A DNA stretch of 64,000 nucleotides from Hemerocallis citrina (Eukaryota; Streptophyta; Magnoliopsida; Asparagales; Asphodelaceae): the NCBI GenBank assembly GCA_017893485.1, contig CM030360.1, positions 13,504,597 to 13,568,596 of the forward strand, given 5' to 3'. The translations under genes and the position numbers were made by a program. Position 1 is the first letter of the stretch, and every line of letters begins with the position of its first letter. Below, piece after piece: positions 44,491 through 54,518 of the stretch. Under the pieces are notes generated by a model. That model did no database searches and was not told the origin of the DNA. It saw only the letters and a list, made by a program, of their open reading frames with translations.

Positions 44491-45749
44491 AAGTCGAGAA
44501 CACCCCAATTTATCTCTTTTTTGCCTAGGGTCCAAGGCCGTTGTTGCAGACAACGGCCAAGGTTAAATACCTTAGGCCGTTGTAACAACGGCCTAGGTTT
44601 TAGGTTAATACTTTTAAAAAGCAAAAATTCATAAAGGATCCCTTTATATGAATGCCTTAACCCGTTGTCTCCAATAACGGCCTAGGTATGAAATTTTTGG
44701 GATTTATACAATATTCTCTTTACTCTTTACGCACAATCTCTGTGGAAATTTATACAAAAGATAGATAATCTACACTTGTTCATCGTATAAGTATATTTGT
44801 TTATTTGCCCATTACTTCCACCATTCAAAGTGTCTCGAAGAACTGTACACAATTACTTCACGATGAGATTCCACATCCAAAATTTCCACAGAAGCAACAG
44901 TTGGCGGTAGTGTTTTAGAGTAATCTTTGAACTTTTTTGGAATACTCTTCACATTAGTTTATACATGTGGTCAAATATACATGTGGTTTTCTGTTACGGT
45001 TTCCCAATACATGATGGTCCCTATTTAGACCGTTTTTTCCGAAAATAATCAGATCCAGTTCTTGATGGCCAAGTAGTTTGATCTGGTTACTCTCCGCTCA
45101 AAAGCGAACTGAATCTTTTTTATTTTTGATTTCTTCTTGTCCATCATAATTATTGGATATTTTTGATATTCGGAGATGGGTTTTTGTATTTTAGGAGGGT
45201 GTTTCCGGAAGAGTGCAATAGATGGGAAAACTACATGTGGGTTTCTACATGTGATTTTTTCGATTTTGGCCTTAAACTACATGTGGGGATGTACATATGA
45301 TTTTTCCCATATTTAGGGTACATGTGGGGAGGTACATGTGGTGATGTAGTTTAGATTTTTCCCATATTGAAGTATCTGAAATAATTATCCTTCTTGGTCT
45401 CTAACTGCACCTTCTTCCCTTCTGTCTCTATTAACAGAGGATCTGCACCACTCTGTTCATAATATCTCTAATGTACATGTGAGAATCTCAAAAAAAATGT
45501 CTGCTCTTTCATTGTACATGTGGTTTTTTCCAAGTATGGTCCACATGTGGGGAGCTACATGTGGTTTTTCCTCCACATGTGGAGTTTTACCTTATTGGCT
45601 TTTTCCATAATGAACTTGTTCTACTACATGTGATCACACCTCTTCTTCCCAATCTTGTGGAATTTTTCCCAGTTGCATGTCTGGAGAATGTCTTCAGGAA
45701 CGTCTTCATTGTAAACAACATACAAAGGATTTTGAGAAAAGGATTGGAG

Positions 45750-46195
45750 ACCCTAACACTACATTAACCCTAACCCTACCTCATAACCCAACTCTTCTAA
45801 CCCTACAATAACCCTAACCCTAACTTACAAATCATATTTTATTGATTTTTATGAAAGAAAATACCAATTAATTTGTGTTAGTTTTTATATTCGTTTGTTT
45901 GAAATGGAAATGAATAAAAAATATAAACAAAAAAAATACCTATGAACGTCTATTTTGTAGAGTTCAGAAGACAATGCACGTAAAGTGGAGAGACACATGT
46001 GATTAATGATAGAACTTAAATATCTATAAACTCTGTACTGGAAACTTATTACCTATCTACTCCCAACTATAAATAATCCTACCCTAACCCCTACAATAAC
46101 CCAAACCAAACCACTAACCCCCGCTAACCCTAACCCTACCCCTAACCCCTGTAAGCACTAACCCTAACCCTAACCCTAACCCTAACCATAACGAA
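45750..46195. repeat. telomere-like CCCTAA tracts, cluster 2
   Basis: Tracts at about 45750-45830 and 46075-46195. The second includes five consecutive ccctaa units (about 46158-46190). Confidence 0.75.
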
Positions 46196-46419
46196 TGAAA
46201 TAGTTTTTTTTAAAATATTTTCTGGGTTGTTATGTACATATTAAAACATCGTGATTATGTAGTGGTTAGTTAGGTGTAGTCAAACTAAAAAATAAAAAAA
46301 ATTAAAATTGTTATACAAGCCAAGTTCTCATCTATCTTTTGTATAAAGTTCCACAGAGATTGTTCGTAAAGAGTGAAGAGAAAATTGAAAAAAGCAAACA
46401 ACCAATTAATTTTTGGCCT

Positions 46420-47075
46420 ACTTCACAACGGCCTAGGGTATAAACATTATATTGGGGGGCTCTCTGACCAGTTGCTATTTTTAAATACCAACAAGTCGAG
46501 AGCATCCTAAATTTTCTATATTTTTCTCCTACAACTTAGGCCGTTGTCTCCAACAATGGCCTTGGGTATAACCAATAAAGTGGAGTTGCTCTCTGACTTG
46601 TTGCTTTTTTTAAAGCCAACAAGTCAGAGAGCAAGAGAAAATTTTGTATATTTTTCTCCTACAACTTAGACCGTTATCTTCAACAACGGCCTTGGGTATG
46701 AAGAATAAAGTGGAGATGCTCTCTGACTTTAGGCTATTTTTAAAGCTGATAAGTCAGAGAGCAAGACAAATTGTCTATATTTTTCTACTACAACTTAGGC
46801 CGTTGTCTCCAACAACGGCCTTGGGTATAAACAATAAAGTGGAGTTGCTCTCTGACTTGTTGCTTTTTTTAAAGCCAACAAGTCAGAGAGCAATCCCAAA
46901 TTTTCTATATTTTTCTCCTACAACTTAGGCCGTTGTCTCCAACAACGGCCTTGGGTATAAAGAATAAAGTGGAGTTGCTCTATGACTTGTTGCTTTTTTT
47001 AAAGCCAACAAGTTAGAGAGCAAGACAAATTTTCTATTACCTAGGCCGTTGTTTGGGACAACGGCTTAGGTTTAA
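46420..47075 (-). repeat. right dual-hairpin array of the MULE (inverted)
   Basis: About five units of about 131 bp with hairpin A near 46534, 46665, 46793, 46924 and 47039, and a half copy near 46430. Loop sequence and flanks (ccgttgtctccaacaacgg) are the reverse complement of the left array, so the two arrays form a very large inverted repeat around the element's centre. Hairpin B (ttgctctctgacttg ... caagtcagagagcaa) is also present in most units. Confidence 0.87.
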
Positions 47076-47351
47076 AAAAAAAAAAAATTAATCTACATTT
47101 ATACACAGCAGCTGAAGCTGCTACACCTGAAAATATCACCAAATTCCAAACACTTTGCCATCACCTACACTCTCCAAATAAATGCATATTTACAACCGCC
47201 AAAATTACCAACCATAATTGACTATTAGAAATTAATAACAACAACATCAACTACACTTACACTTACGAACCACATTTTTCAATAATTAGTTACAACAGGT
47301 TAAAACCTACAAAATAAATGAACAAAAATTACAACCTCCAAAATGCATTGG

Positions 47352-49507
47352 CTAAAGACCGGGCATGTAATGCTGTGGTGCTCGCCTCTTCCGAGCAGGG
47401 TTTCGGCGCCGCATCGTGGTTGGCGAGTCGGGAATTTGTTCAGATCCTCCCTCCTCTTGTTGTAAGTCTCCGACAACCCTCTCCCCACTCTCTTCATCCT
47501 GTGCTTGTTCGTGAGATGGATGTGAAGTTGAAGCTTGTTGTTCTCTGATCTCACGTTCCCGTTGCCCCATCAATGCAGCTGGCCTACCCCTCACACTTTT
47601 ACGTCGGCTGCTCGGTCCGTGTAATGCTCGATCCAAACGTTCGGCCTCTCCCAAAACATCCATATTGCTACGGCATGAAGAGAAGAGCATCCTCTGAGTG
47701 AACATCTTCATAGCCGTGCCCACATTACTTTTTAGTACCTCTACGCATTCTTTTACCATGTTCATCGTGTTATCAATCTAAATCAGAAAAAACCAATAAA
47801 AATAATTACACAAATTCAATAATTTAAAGAATTCATGAACTTCACGTATAACGAACATTAAAATAAATATGAAGATTGAATTTACCTCTGTACGTATAGC
47901 TGTGGCCTTCGGTTGGAACATGGGTTATAAACTAGAATATGTGGGTGGTGGTTCAATCTCCCTCCCCTCAATTTCTCGTTGAATACCAGCAGGTAGTACT
48001 GTATCGGGAGAGATGTACAAACGTGTATATTGTCAGAACCAAGTCATGTACTTTCCTTGCACTCTTCCATTGTACTCTGGAACATTGACAAGTACAAGTT
48101 CAAACCGTCGCTCGTTCCATTCTGCAACGTGAACACGATGGTAATCTGCCCAATCATGAGTAGGCATGTGGCTGGTACCCCTAACGGCGTATAACTCATG
48201 ATCGTATAGGTTTGCGCAGCTCGGGAGACTATCTTGTTGAAGATCGAACTGACGAAGGACTTTCTCCGGTTGCGGATGCTTCACTATACCGAAGTTGATG
48301 AGGGGAGCAGTCGTCAGCCACAACTGCGACCCGGTGGTGCACATTGGCGGTAGTCTTCCCACCTGCTCGGGTGTATACGGTGCCCAAATCACGAACTCTT
48401 CACGTAGTTGGTCGAGCTCGTCTCTGTAGTACGTTATTACACCCTTGGGGTTGTCTTTGTAACTCCTTGTACCAGCCCAATATACCCCTAATGGTGCTAA
48501 CATAGCATGATCTTCTGGTTGGGCCATCCAACCGGCCGTCGGTCTCCTAATGCGGGGACGACCCAAGTGCAGTCGCTCCCAGGACCAAATCTGTAACAAA
48601 ACCATCGGTCCGACCATTTCTAATGATTCTAGCGCTACAGACACAACATTCTGTATAGCGTTGCCAACGCGCAGCTTTCCCAGCTGTACCGGCCAGCTAA
48701 GCCTAGGTCGGCGAGCAATCGCAGGTACATAAGATGCACCGTATCGCCCAATGAGTTAGGTAATAGAACCCCTCCGATCACCGTTAGAATGTAAGCTCTG
48801 GTATAGGACTGTACATAGTCGTCGGGCAATTCATTGGTCAGCATCCCATCAAAACGTCCCTTCAACCTAAATAGTCGGATTGATTGTCCTTAGAAAATGA
48901 CACCATCTTCTGCAGCCGACTCATCGAACTCTGTACCGAGCAGTTCATTACACATCTCTATTTTATCAAAGTTAATATTACTCGTCACGGCCAACCCATC
49001 TATTGGAAGACCAGATATTATCGCTATATCCTGTAGCGTCACCGTCATCTCTCCGACCGGTAGATGGAATGTGTGCAACTCTGACCTCCAACGCTCCACG
49101 AGTGCCGAGAGAAGTGCTCGGTCAAGTTTAACATTTCCCATCATGCTGATTCCATAGAAACCGGCCGCTACAAGGTACTTGTGGGTGCGTGGATGCACCT
49201 TCATGGTCTCGTGGGTGCGGAAATTACACCTACGCATCGTCCCACCCTACATTTCCGTGGATCTGTGGCGATCTTGCAAGGTCAGTTCGCCAAGATTTAT
49301 TGGTCCTGGACCACAACATCCTGTCATCGAAGACGATGCACCAACCTACATGAACCAAAAAACATAATTATTATTAGTCTAAAATCAATATCACTAAATA
49401 CAAAATCAGGGACAATACAAATTATTAGTTCTCACATTCTCTGTGGAATGTTCCCCCCGTGCTTCCTGGGGTGTCCTTCCCCTTCCGGTTCCCCTCATTC
49501 TGGCCAT
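47352..49507 (-). pseudogene. plant mobile domain (PMD) gene of the MULE, MAIN/MAIL-like
   Basis: Start codon at 49507. Exon 1 is 49507-49436 (24 codons, Arg-rich); exon 2 starts at 49345. The plant mobile domain is clear: CGPGPINLGELTLQDRHRS, then VAAGFYGISMMGNVKLDRAL, LVERWRSELHTFHLPVGEMT, VTLQDIAIISGLPIDG, a middle part with GRYSWESCALATLYR (48635-48865) and LLQIWSWERLHLGRP (near 48590). A Glu/Arg-rich C-terminal exon follows (about 47780-47352). Stops at about 49250, 48890 and 48033 and a frame change near 48640 disable it. PMD proteins such as MAIN act in silencing and meristem maintenance, and PMD genes are also known inside transposons. Here it takes the second-gene position. Confidence 0.85.
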
Positions 49508-49511
49508 TTCT

Positions 49512-50777
49512 CTGTAACAAAGTTTGCATATATGAAACTAATTACTTGCCGAAAATTAGCAAACACAAACCAACGAGATGAAAAAATTTCAAGAGTTGGC
49601 TTATATGCGTCAAAACAACACAAACGAGATGCAAAAATTCCTAAATTTCGCCGTCAACTAGGGCATACCAAACACAAGCCAATGCAACTTGTAGAAGCGA
49701 GTTCCGACCCACAGTTTGAAATATACGCCCGTGTATCACTTTCACTCTTTAAAATAGAGTGGGAAGCGATACACTGACGTATCTAGCAAACCGTGGGTCG
49801 GAAATCGCAAATACAAGTTCCGTTGCGTTATGAATGGTTAGACGAACCTATGTGCACTGTTTCGAATTTTTCCGACTTCGTTTAAGCATTTTTGTATTGC
49901 GATCGTACTAAAAAAATTCGAGGTATGTTGAAGTTTTTTCATATACGCGTAAAAACAACATAAACGAGATGCAAAAAATTCAAAAATTGGACTTTGGGTC
50001 GGGCTCCCCGCAAACAAGCCAACGCAACTAATACATTGGAGTTCTGAACCACGGTTTGAAAGATACGGCCGTGTATCATTTTCACTATTCAAAACTTTGC
50101 GGAAAGCGATACATAGACGTATCTCGAAAACTGCGGATCGGAACTCACAAGTACAGGTTGGTATGACTTGTGAGTGGCGAGACCAACCTACTCGCAAAGT
50201 TTCGTTTTCTTTGGACTTCGTTTAAGCTATTTTTACCTCATAACGTATTCCACAAGTTCCGAGGTGGATTAAAGGTTTTTTTATATACGCGCCAAAACAA
50301 CAAAAATGAGAAGGAATATTTCCTAAATTTGGGCGTCAACTCTAGCACACCAAACACGAGCCGCCGGAACTTGCAGAGGTGAGTTTTAACTCTCGGTTTG
50401 AAAGATACGGCCGTGTATCACTTTATATTCGTTGTATTGAATTGAAATGATAAACGGACGTATCTCACAAATCGTGAGACGGAAATCGCCACTACAAGTT
50501 CCGTTACCTTCTACGCGGCGAGTCCGACCTACTCATACAAATTAAATTTTTTCATCTCGTTTTTTTTTATCTCCTATATTCCACCACTACAACTACCACT
50601 ACATCTACGAAAATGTCAACAAAATGTATATAACATACATGATCAGAGCTAATTATATACTCTCTAAATTATAGACTACACTACTACGCATAATACCAAA
50701 AAATCTAACTCCAAAATTGGAAAAAAAATCAATAAATTCAAAGAGTTCATTATAGTAAATTGAGATTAAGAAAATAC
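49512..50777 (-). other. 5'-UTR intron of the PMD gene with subterminal palindromic repeats
   Basis: Donor cag/gtattt at 50778/50777 and acceptor gttacag at 49512-49518, 4 bases before the start codon. It contains three tandem copies of about 340 bp (phases at 49714, 50054 and 50396) of a unit with tttgaaagatacggccgtgt and a partly inverted partner (gcgatacatagacgtatct). The same unit is present in the intron near the opposite terminus (39130-39570). Confidence 0.6.
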
Positions 50778-51058
50778 CTGGTCCAAAAAGAGAGATAGAG
50801 AGTTGGCAAAGATGTGAGAAGCCGCTGCACGCTGTTGTAGACAAAGGAAGACAATTTGTGCTAGGGTTTAGATGATTTGAGAATTTGGATGTGAAGTTAG
50901 GGTTTGTTGTATTTGGGAGAGGAAGAGAGGGATAGGGAGCTGCACGACAAAGGGCGGAGATCGAGAAGGCAAAGAAATCGATGCCAAGGAGTTGGGAGAG
51001 TGAACTAGGGTTTGGGGATGGGTTTCGGGAGCTCGAGAGAAAGAGAGATAGTGTTTGT

Positions 51059-51428
51059 GACGAAGTGAGGGAGATGAAGATCTGAGTATGTACAAGTGTT
51101 TGGAAAAACACTTGTACATACTTAGGCCATTGTTGGAAACAACGGCCAAGGTATGTTTTTTTTATAAAAAAAATAACCTAGGCCGTTGTTGGAACAACGG
51201 CCTAAGTGAATTTTTTGATAAAAAAAAACTCCACGCCAAAAAAATGCTAAGTCCCAAACATTTTTTGGCATGAAGTGACGAAAATGCCCCTCCGCTTTTC
51301 AAAGCGTTAGTGGGAGACTTAAGCGGATTTCATTCTGATCCGCTGATCAAGATCAGATCGAGATCGACGGCCAGGATGGCTGTTTTCCAACCTGTTGAAA
51401 ACGGATCTGTTTTCAACTGAGCAAAACC

Positions 51429-51429
<1 letters not shown>
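51059..51429 (-). repeat. right terminal inverted repeat of the MULE
   Basis: Counterpart of 38322-38690. It holds hairpins at 51121-51155 and 51177-51206 and a near-terminal foldback (ttgaaaacggatctgttttcaa region, 51395-51416). The adjoining leader (50778-51058) is C/T-rich on the minus strand and diverged from the left leader. Confidence 0.88.

Positions 51430-51517
<88 letters not shown>
51430..51517. repeat. TA microsatellite, right flank of the MULE
   Basis: About 44 TA units directly against the right terminal repeat. Confidence 0.95.
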
Positions 51518-51520
<3 letters not shown>

Positions 51521-51879
51521 AGATAGAGAGAGAAATAATTAAATAAATAAATGAGTTGTTTTGGCAGTAAATTTAAATTTGAGTTTTGGGGGAAAAATGT
51601 GTTTTGTGAGGTTAGATCTGAGCCTTTGATTTTGGGGGGAATGAAGGAGAGCCACTTGATAGCTTTCTTTGTGTTTTATTATATAGATATATAATAACCT
51701 CTTTCTAAGCATTTTAAGATAGCTAGACAAGAGGATTTCTTTTGCTTGCACAAGGGGTGCAAATCTCGGACCGGATTATATGCGGCTTGTGTGCGCTCGT
51801 ACGTCCTGCGGACACAAATGCCAGACTGACATAACCCCACCGTGTGCAGAGCCACTTTTTGCTAAAGTTTTGATTTTTC
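51518..51879. other. no gene seen
   Basis: AT-rich, then a GC-balanced stretch (51745-51850) directly before the copia LTR-derived repeats. Nothing recognised. Confidence 0.4.
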
Positions 51880-52105
51880 CTAGATAAATGCAGAAACAGT
51901 TTTGTCTGCCGTTTCAGTGCAGTATTAAATATTTTGTCTGCCGTTATAGTGTACGCATTCAATTGATTGTCTGCAGTTACACTGAAGGCATTCAAAGGCA
52001 TTGACCCCTGTCTGCCGTTACAGTGTACGCATTCAATAGATTATCCGTCGTTACAGTGAAAGCATTCATAGTCTTATCTGCCATTACAGTATCTAACCCT
52101 GACCC

Positions 52106-52116
52106 TATAAATAGAG
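52106..52116 (+). promoter_or_regulatory. TATA box, first LTR-like copy
   Basis: TATAAATAGAG directly after the array of short U3-like repeats; the transcription start is expected about 30 bp further. Confidence 0.65.
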
Positions 52117-52702
52117 CCCCCCCTTACTTTTTTCCCTGCACAAAATCTTCTCTCTTCCTCTCTAATCTGTTCTGTTTTGTAAGTTCATTCGGTAATTCGA
52201 TGATAGAGTTCTGACGCTACCAGTTCGAGAGCGTTACGTGGTGTTTGCGTGAACACTCTTCGTCATTGCATCTTGGGAGACAGATGCCTCAACTAGCTCC
52301 AGCACCCGGTTTGTTTTAAGGAGATTGTGTGCTACACAAGCTTCGACGCTCCTCTGCTTTAATAATCATCTGGTTTGTAATTTTGTAAATTCATTTCCAT
52401 TCAATTTTGTTTATTTGAAAGTTTTTCTTCTTCTTCTCATTCTCTTCTGATTTTGTGCCTCTTAATTGTAAACGACTGAAATATATGCAGAAACAGTTTT
52501 GTCTGCCGTTTTAGTGCAGTATTAAACATTTTGTCTGTTGTTACAGTATACGCATTCAATTGATTGTCTGTAGTTACACTGAAGGCATTCAAAGACATTG
52601 ACTGTTGTCTACCGTTACAGTGTATGCATTCAATAGATTGTATGTCGTTACACTGAAGACATTCATAGCTTTATCTGCCGTTACAGTGTCTAACCCTGGC
52701 CC

Positions 52703-52713
52703 TATAAATAGAG
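52703..52713 (+). promoter_or_regulatory. TATA box, second LTR-like copy
   Basis: TATAAATAGAG, 597 bp from the first, in the same context. Confidence 0.65.
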
Positions 52714-53242
52714 TCTCCCCTCACTTTCTTCCCTGCACAAAATCTTCTCTTTTCCTTTCTGTTCTGTTCCATTTTGTAAGTTCATTCGGTATTCGGTGAT
52801 AGAGTTCTGACGCTACAAGAGCATTACGTGATGTCTGCGTGAACACTCTTCGTCATTATATCCTGTCAGACAGACGCCTCAACTAGCTCCAGCACCCGGA
52901 TGAGGCGAAAACTGTTTCAAGGAGATTGTGTGCTACACAAGTTTCGACGTTCCCCTGCTTTAATAATTATCTGGTTTGTAATTTTGTAAATTCATTTCCA
53001 TTCAATTTTGTGTATTTGAAAGTTTTTCTTCCTCTTCTCCTTCTCTTCTGATTTTGTGCCTCTTAATCGTATTGGATTTCTTTTCGAAGTATTTGTAAAT
53101 AAAATCACAACAATTTTGTAACAATCTTAAAATGGTTTTTCGCCTTCTCGTTGGATTTATTTTTTTTGATCCCGAGGCACTTCTTTTCATTTTCTTTAAT
53201 CTGGAAAACTTAAACTCATGTTGTGTAATTTTCTGAATCGAA

Positions 53243-53640
53243 ATGACTAATGCACCGGAAAATGCTGCTGTGTCTGAAACGGTTCAAATGTTGGTTGCTG
53301 ATACGACACAAGTACCGACTGCTGCTGCGGCACGAGTGCCATTGCCAACCGTTGTACATGTCTCAGTCTCCTATGGAGAGAAACCGGAGAAGTTCAATGG
53401 GTAGAATTTCAAAAGGTGACAACATAAAATGATGTTCAATTTGACCACCTTGAATCTTGCAAGATTTTTGAACGAAGAAGTTTCAAATCTTAAAAAATAT
53501 GAGCAAGATAACTAAGTCATCGCCGCTGTCAATGTTTATAAAAATGCTGATTGCTTGATTATCTTGCTCATCCACATTGGCAAGATAACTGACGACCATT
53601 AAAAAGTTCTCATTGTTTATTATTAACAATCCTTGAAAGG
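53243..53640 (+). pseudogene. copia gag remnant
   Basis: From ATG 53243 the frame encodes an Ala/Val-rich N-terminus and the typical gag start SYGEKPEKFNG, then in-frame TAG and TGA (about 53402 and 53417), and continues as MMFNLTTLNLARFLNEE. These resemble the DUF4219/UBN2 gag region of Ty1-copia. Similarity fades by about 53640; the rest of the element is not seen here. Confidence 0.65.
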
Positions 53641-54299
53641 TGTTGATCATTAATATTTATAAATATAATTGACAATTGTCCCAATAAAGAATTGCTTCTA
53701 GGACAGAAGCAGCAACAAAAGAAGATAATTGACAAACAATGGAAGGAGCCAATTATAAATACTAGTATTTTTTAAGTTGATAAGAGGTGGAGGATTTTTA
53801 TATGCGATATACGTGTTAAGAAATAGTTTTGGAGTTGAACGTGCATTGCAGGTAATTGAGAAAAATATTTTGAAGAAAAAGGTACGATTTGTACGTGCAA
53901 TGCACGTGTTCATAAGTAGAATTGGAGTTGTACGTGCAACATATGTGTTTGTTTGGTGTTAAAAAAATATTGAAAAATTATTTTGCACATGTGTTGCACA
54001 TTTAAATAGGCGGAATTTTCTTTGTTTGTTTATCTTTGTTGTAATTAATGGAAGAGTTGGAGTTGCACGGCAACACGCGAATTTGTATGTTGACAAATTA
54101 CAACTCCAACTCTCCTATTATATGTAGGGAGATTCAAAGATAATTGACACTTAACCAAACAAATAATTACTTTCAACTGATCATTGAGAAGAGGCATCAA
54201 CCAATGAGGATCCAATATAAATCATAAGGGGATACACCAGACTAAATAACTTATAAGAATTTTTTCAAAAAAAAAAAAAAAAGGAAAAGTAAGATTAAG
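53641..54299. other. no gene seen; short inverted-motif transposon debris
   Basis: Contains motifs such as gtacgtgcaatgcacgtgtt (about 53891-53910) and relatives at about 53835 and 53930, plus aattgcacgg-like forms near 54062. They resemble degraded small transposons; related strings recur at 55700-55760. Confidence 0.35.
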
Positions 54300-54518
54300 A
54301 TGCTCCGGAATGAAAATAAGGAAATGTCCACCATACCTGAATTTAGTCAGATACAATTTGAGAGATTTTGTAGGTTCATTAATCAGGGCTTGTTGGAAGA
54401 ATTTCATAGGTTTCCAAAAATTGAAGATAGAGATCAAGAAATGGAATTTAAATTATTTGTGGAAAGATATCAATTGGTAGAGCCTCTGATAAAGGAAAGA
54501 GATACTGTGTACGAATCC
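54300..54518 (+). pseudogene. nuclear copy of plastid rpoB 5' end (NUPT)
   Basis: 73 codons clearly match the N-terminus of the plastid RNA polymerase beta subunit ([34 protein letters not shown]). After 54518 the similarity stops abruptly and unrelated sequence follows. The neighbouring DNA is nuclear transposon sequence, so this is plastid DNA transferred to the nucleus, not an expressed gene. Several substitutions suggest it is not very recent. Confidence 0.85.

Larger units (their letters stand above)
43198..44780 (+). repeat. segmental duplication inside the MULE (about 43198-43410 and 44530-44780)
   Basis: Both segments run hairpin A, a ttaatacttraaaa stretch, an a/ggatmccctttatatgaatgcctta stretch, another hairpin A, then atttttkggtktt and a ctttacg.aca.tctc stretch. 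A further inverted relative of the last part lies at about 46320-46400 (ttgtataaagttccacagag on the plus strand). Internal duplication and inversion have therefore enlarged the element. Confidence 0.65.
43520..45600 (+). repeat. scattered tacatgtgg / ggtttttcccat repeats in the MULE interior
   Basis: Many copies of ctacatgtggg with variants and of gtttttcccatat occur at about 43555-43680, 44960-45010, 45230-45370 and 45510-45590, partly as longer duplicated blocks. No coding meaning was seen. A 68-codon frame at 45561-45767 is unrecognised. Confidence 0.55.
38322..51429 (+). mobile_element. 13.1-kb Mutator-like element with FAR1-type transposase and PMD gene
   Basis: The termini are inverted: the left end is ggttttgctc from 38323 and the right end is its reverse complement ending at 51428. 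Similarity continues for about 370 bp on each side. It lies within a TA microsatellite on both sides. The left terminus leads into a FAR1/FHY3-type transposase (+) and the right into a plant-mobile-domain gene (-), converging as the two genes of maize MuDR do. The space between holds two hairpin-repeat arrays, a captured B3 exon, telomere-like tracts and duplicated segments. Both genes carry stops and frameshifts, so this copy is not autonomous now. An intact relative may exist elsewhere in the genome. Confidence 0.88.
51888..53080 (+). repeat. tandem duplication of a copia LTR region (2 x about 596 bp)
   Basis: Copies begin at about 51888 and 52484 (tgcagaaacagttttgtctg in both) and run in register to about 52475 and 53075. 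Each has 5-6 imperfect sub-repeats of about 33 bp (tctgccgttacagtgtacgc), a TATA box (52106 and 52703), a C-rich leader (ttccctgcacaaaatcttct) and a gttctgacgctac region. They resemble the U3-R part of a Ty1-copia LTR. They are followed by a gag remnant, so the pair marks the 5' end of a damaged plus-strand element. Confidence 0.75.

Noticed and set aside
45561..45767. 68-codon open frame in the MULE interior
   Set aside because: No recognised motif, no splice context, and it overlaps the acatgtgg repeat region.
44100..46195. A real telomere or chromosome end
   Set aside because: Tracts are short, degenerate, in both orientations and enclosed within a transposon with sequence continuing on both sides.
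42300..47075. Regular repeats with palindromes resembling a CRISPR array
   Set aside because: The sequence is plant nuclear, the units are about 130 bp with conserved, not unique, intervening sequence, and there are no cas genes. These are MULE internal repeats.
47352..49507. A host MAIN/MAIL1 gene
   Set aside because: It is inside the MULE, reads inward from the terminal repeat and is disabled. A domesticated host gene should be intact and outside the element.
53777..53962. Short frames containing repeated gtacgtgcaatgcacgtg-type strings
   Set aside because: The repeated string is a short inverted motif common in degraded transposons. No coding evidence.
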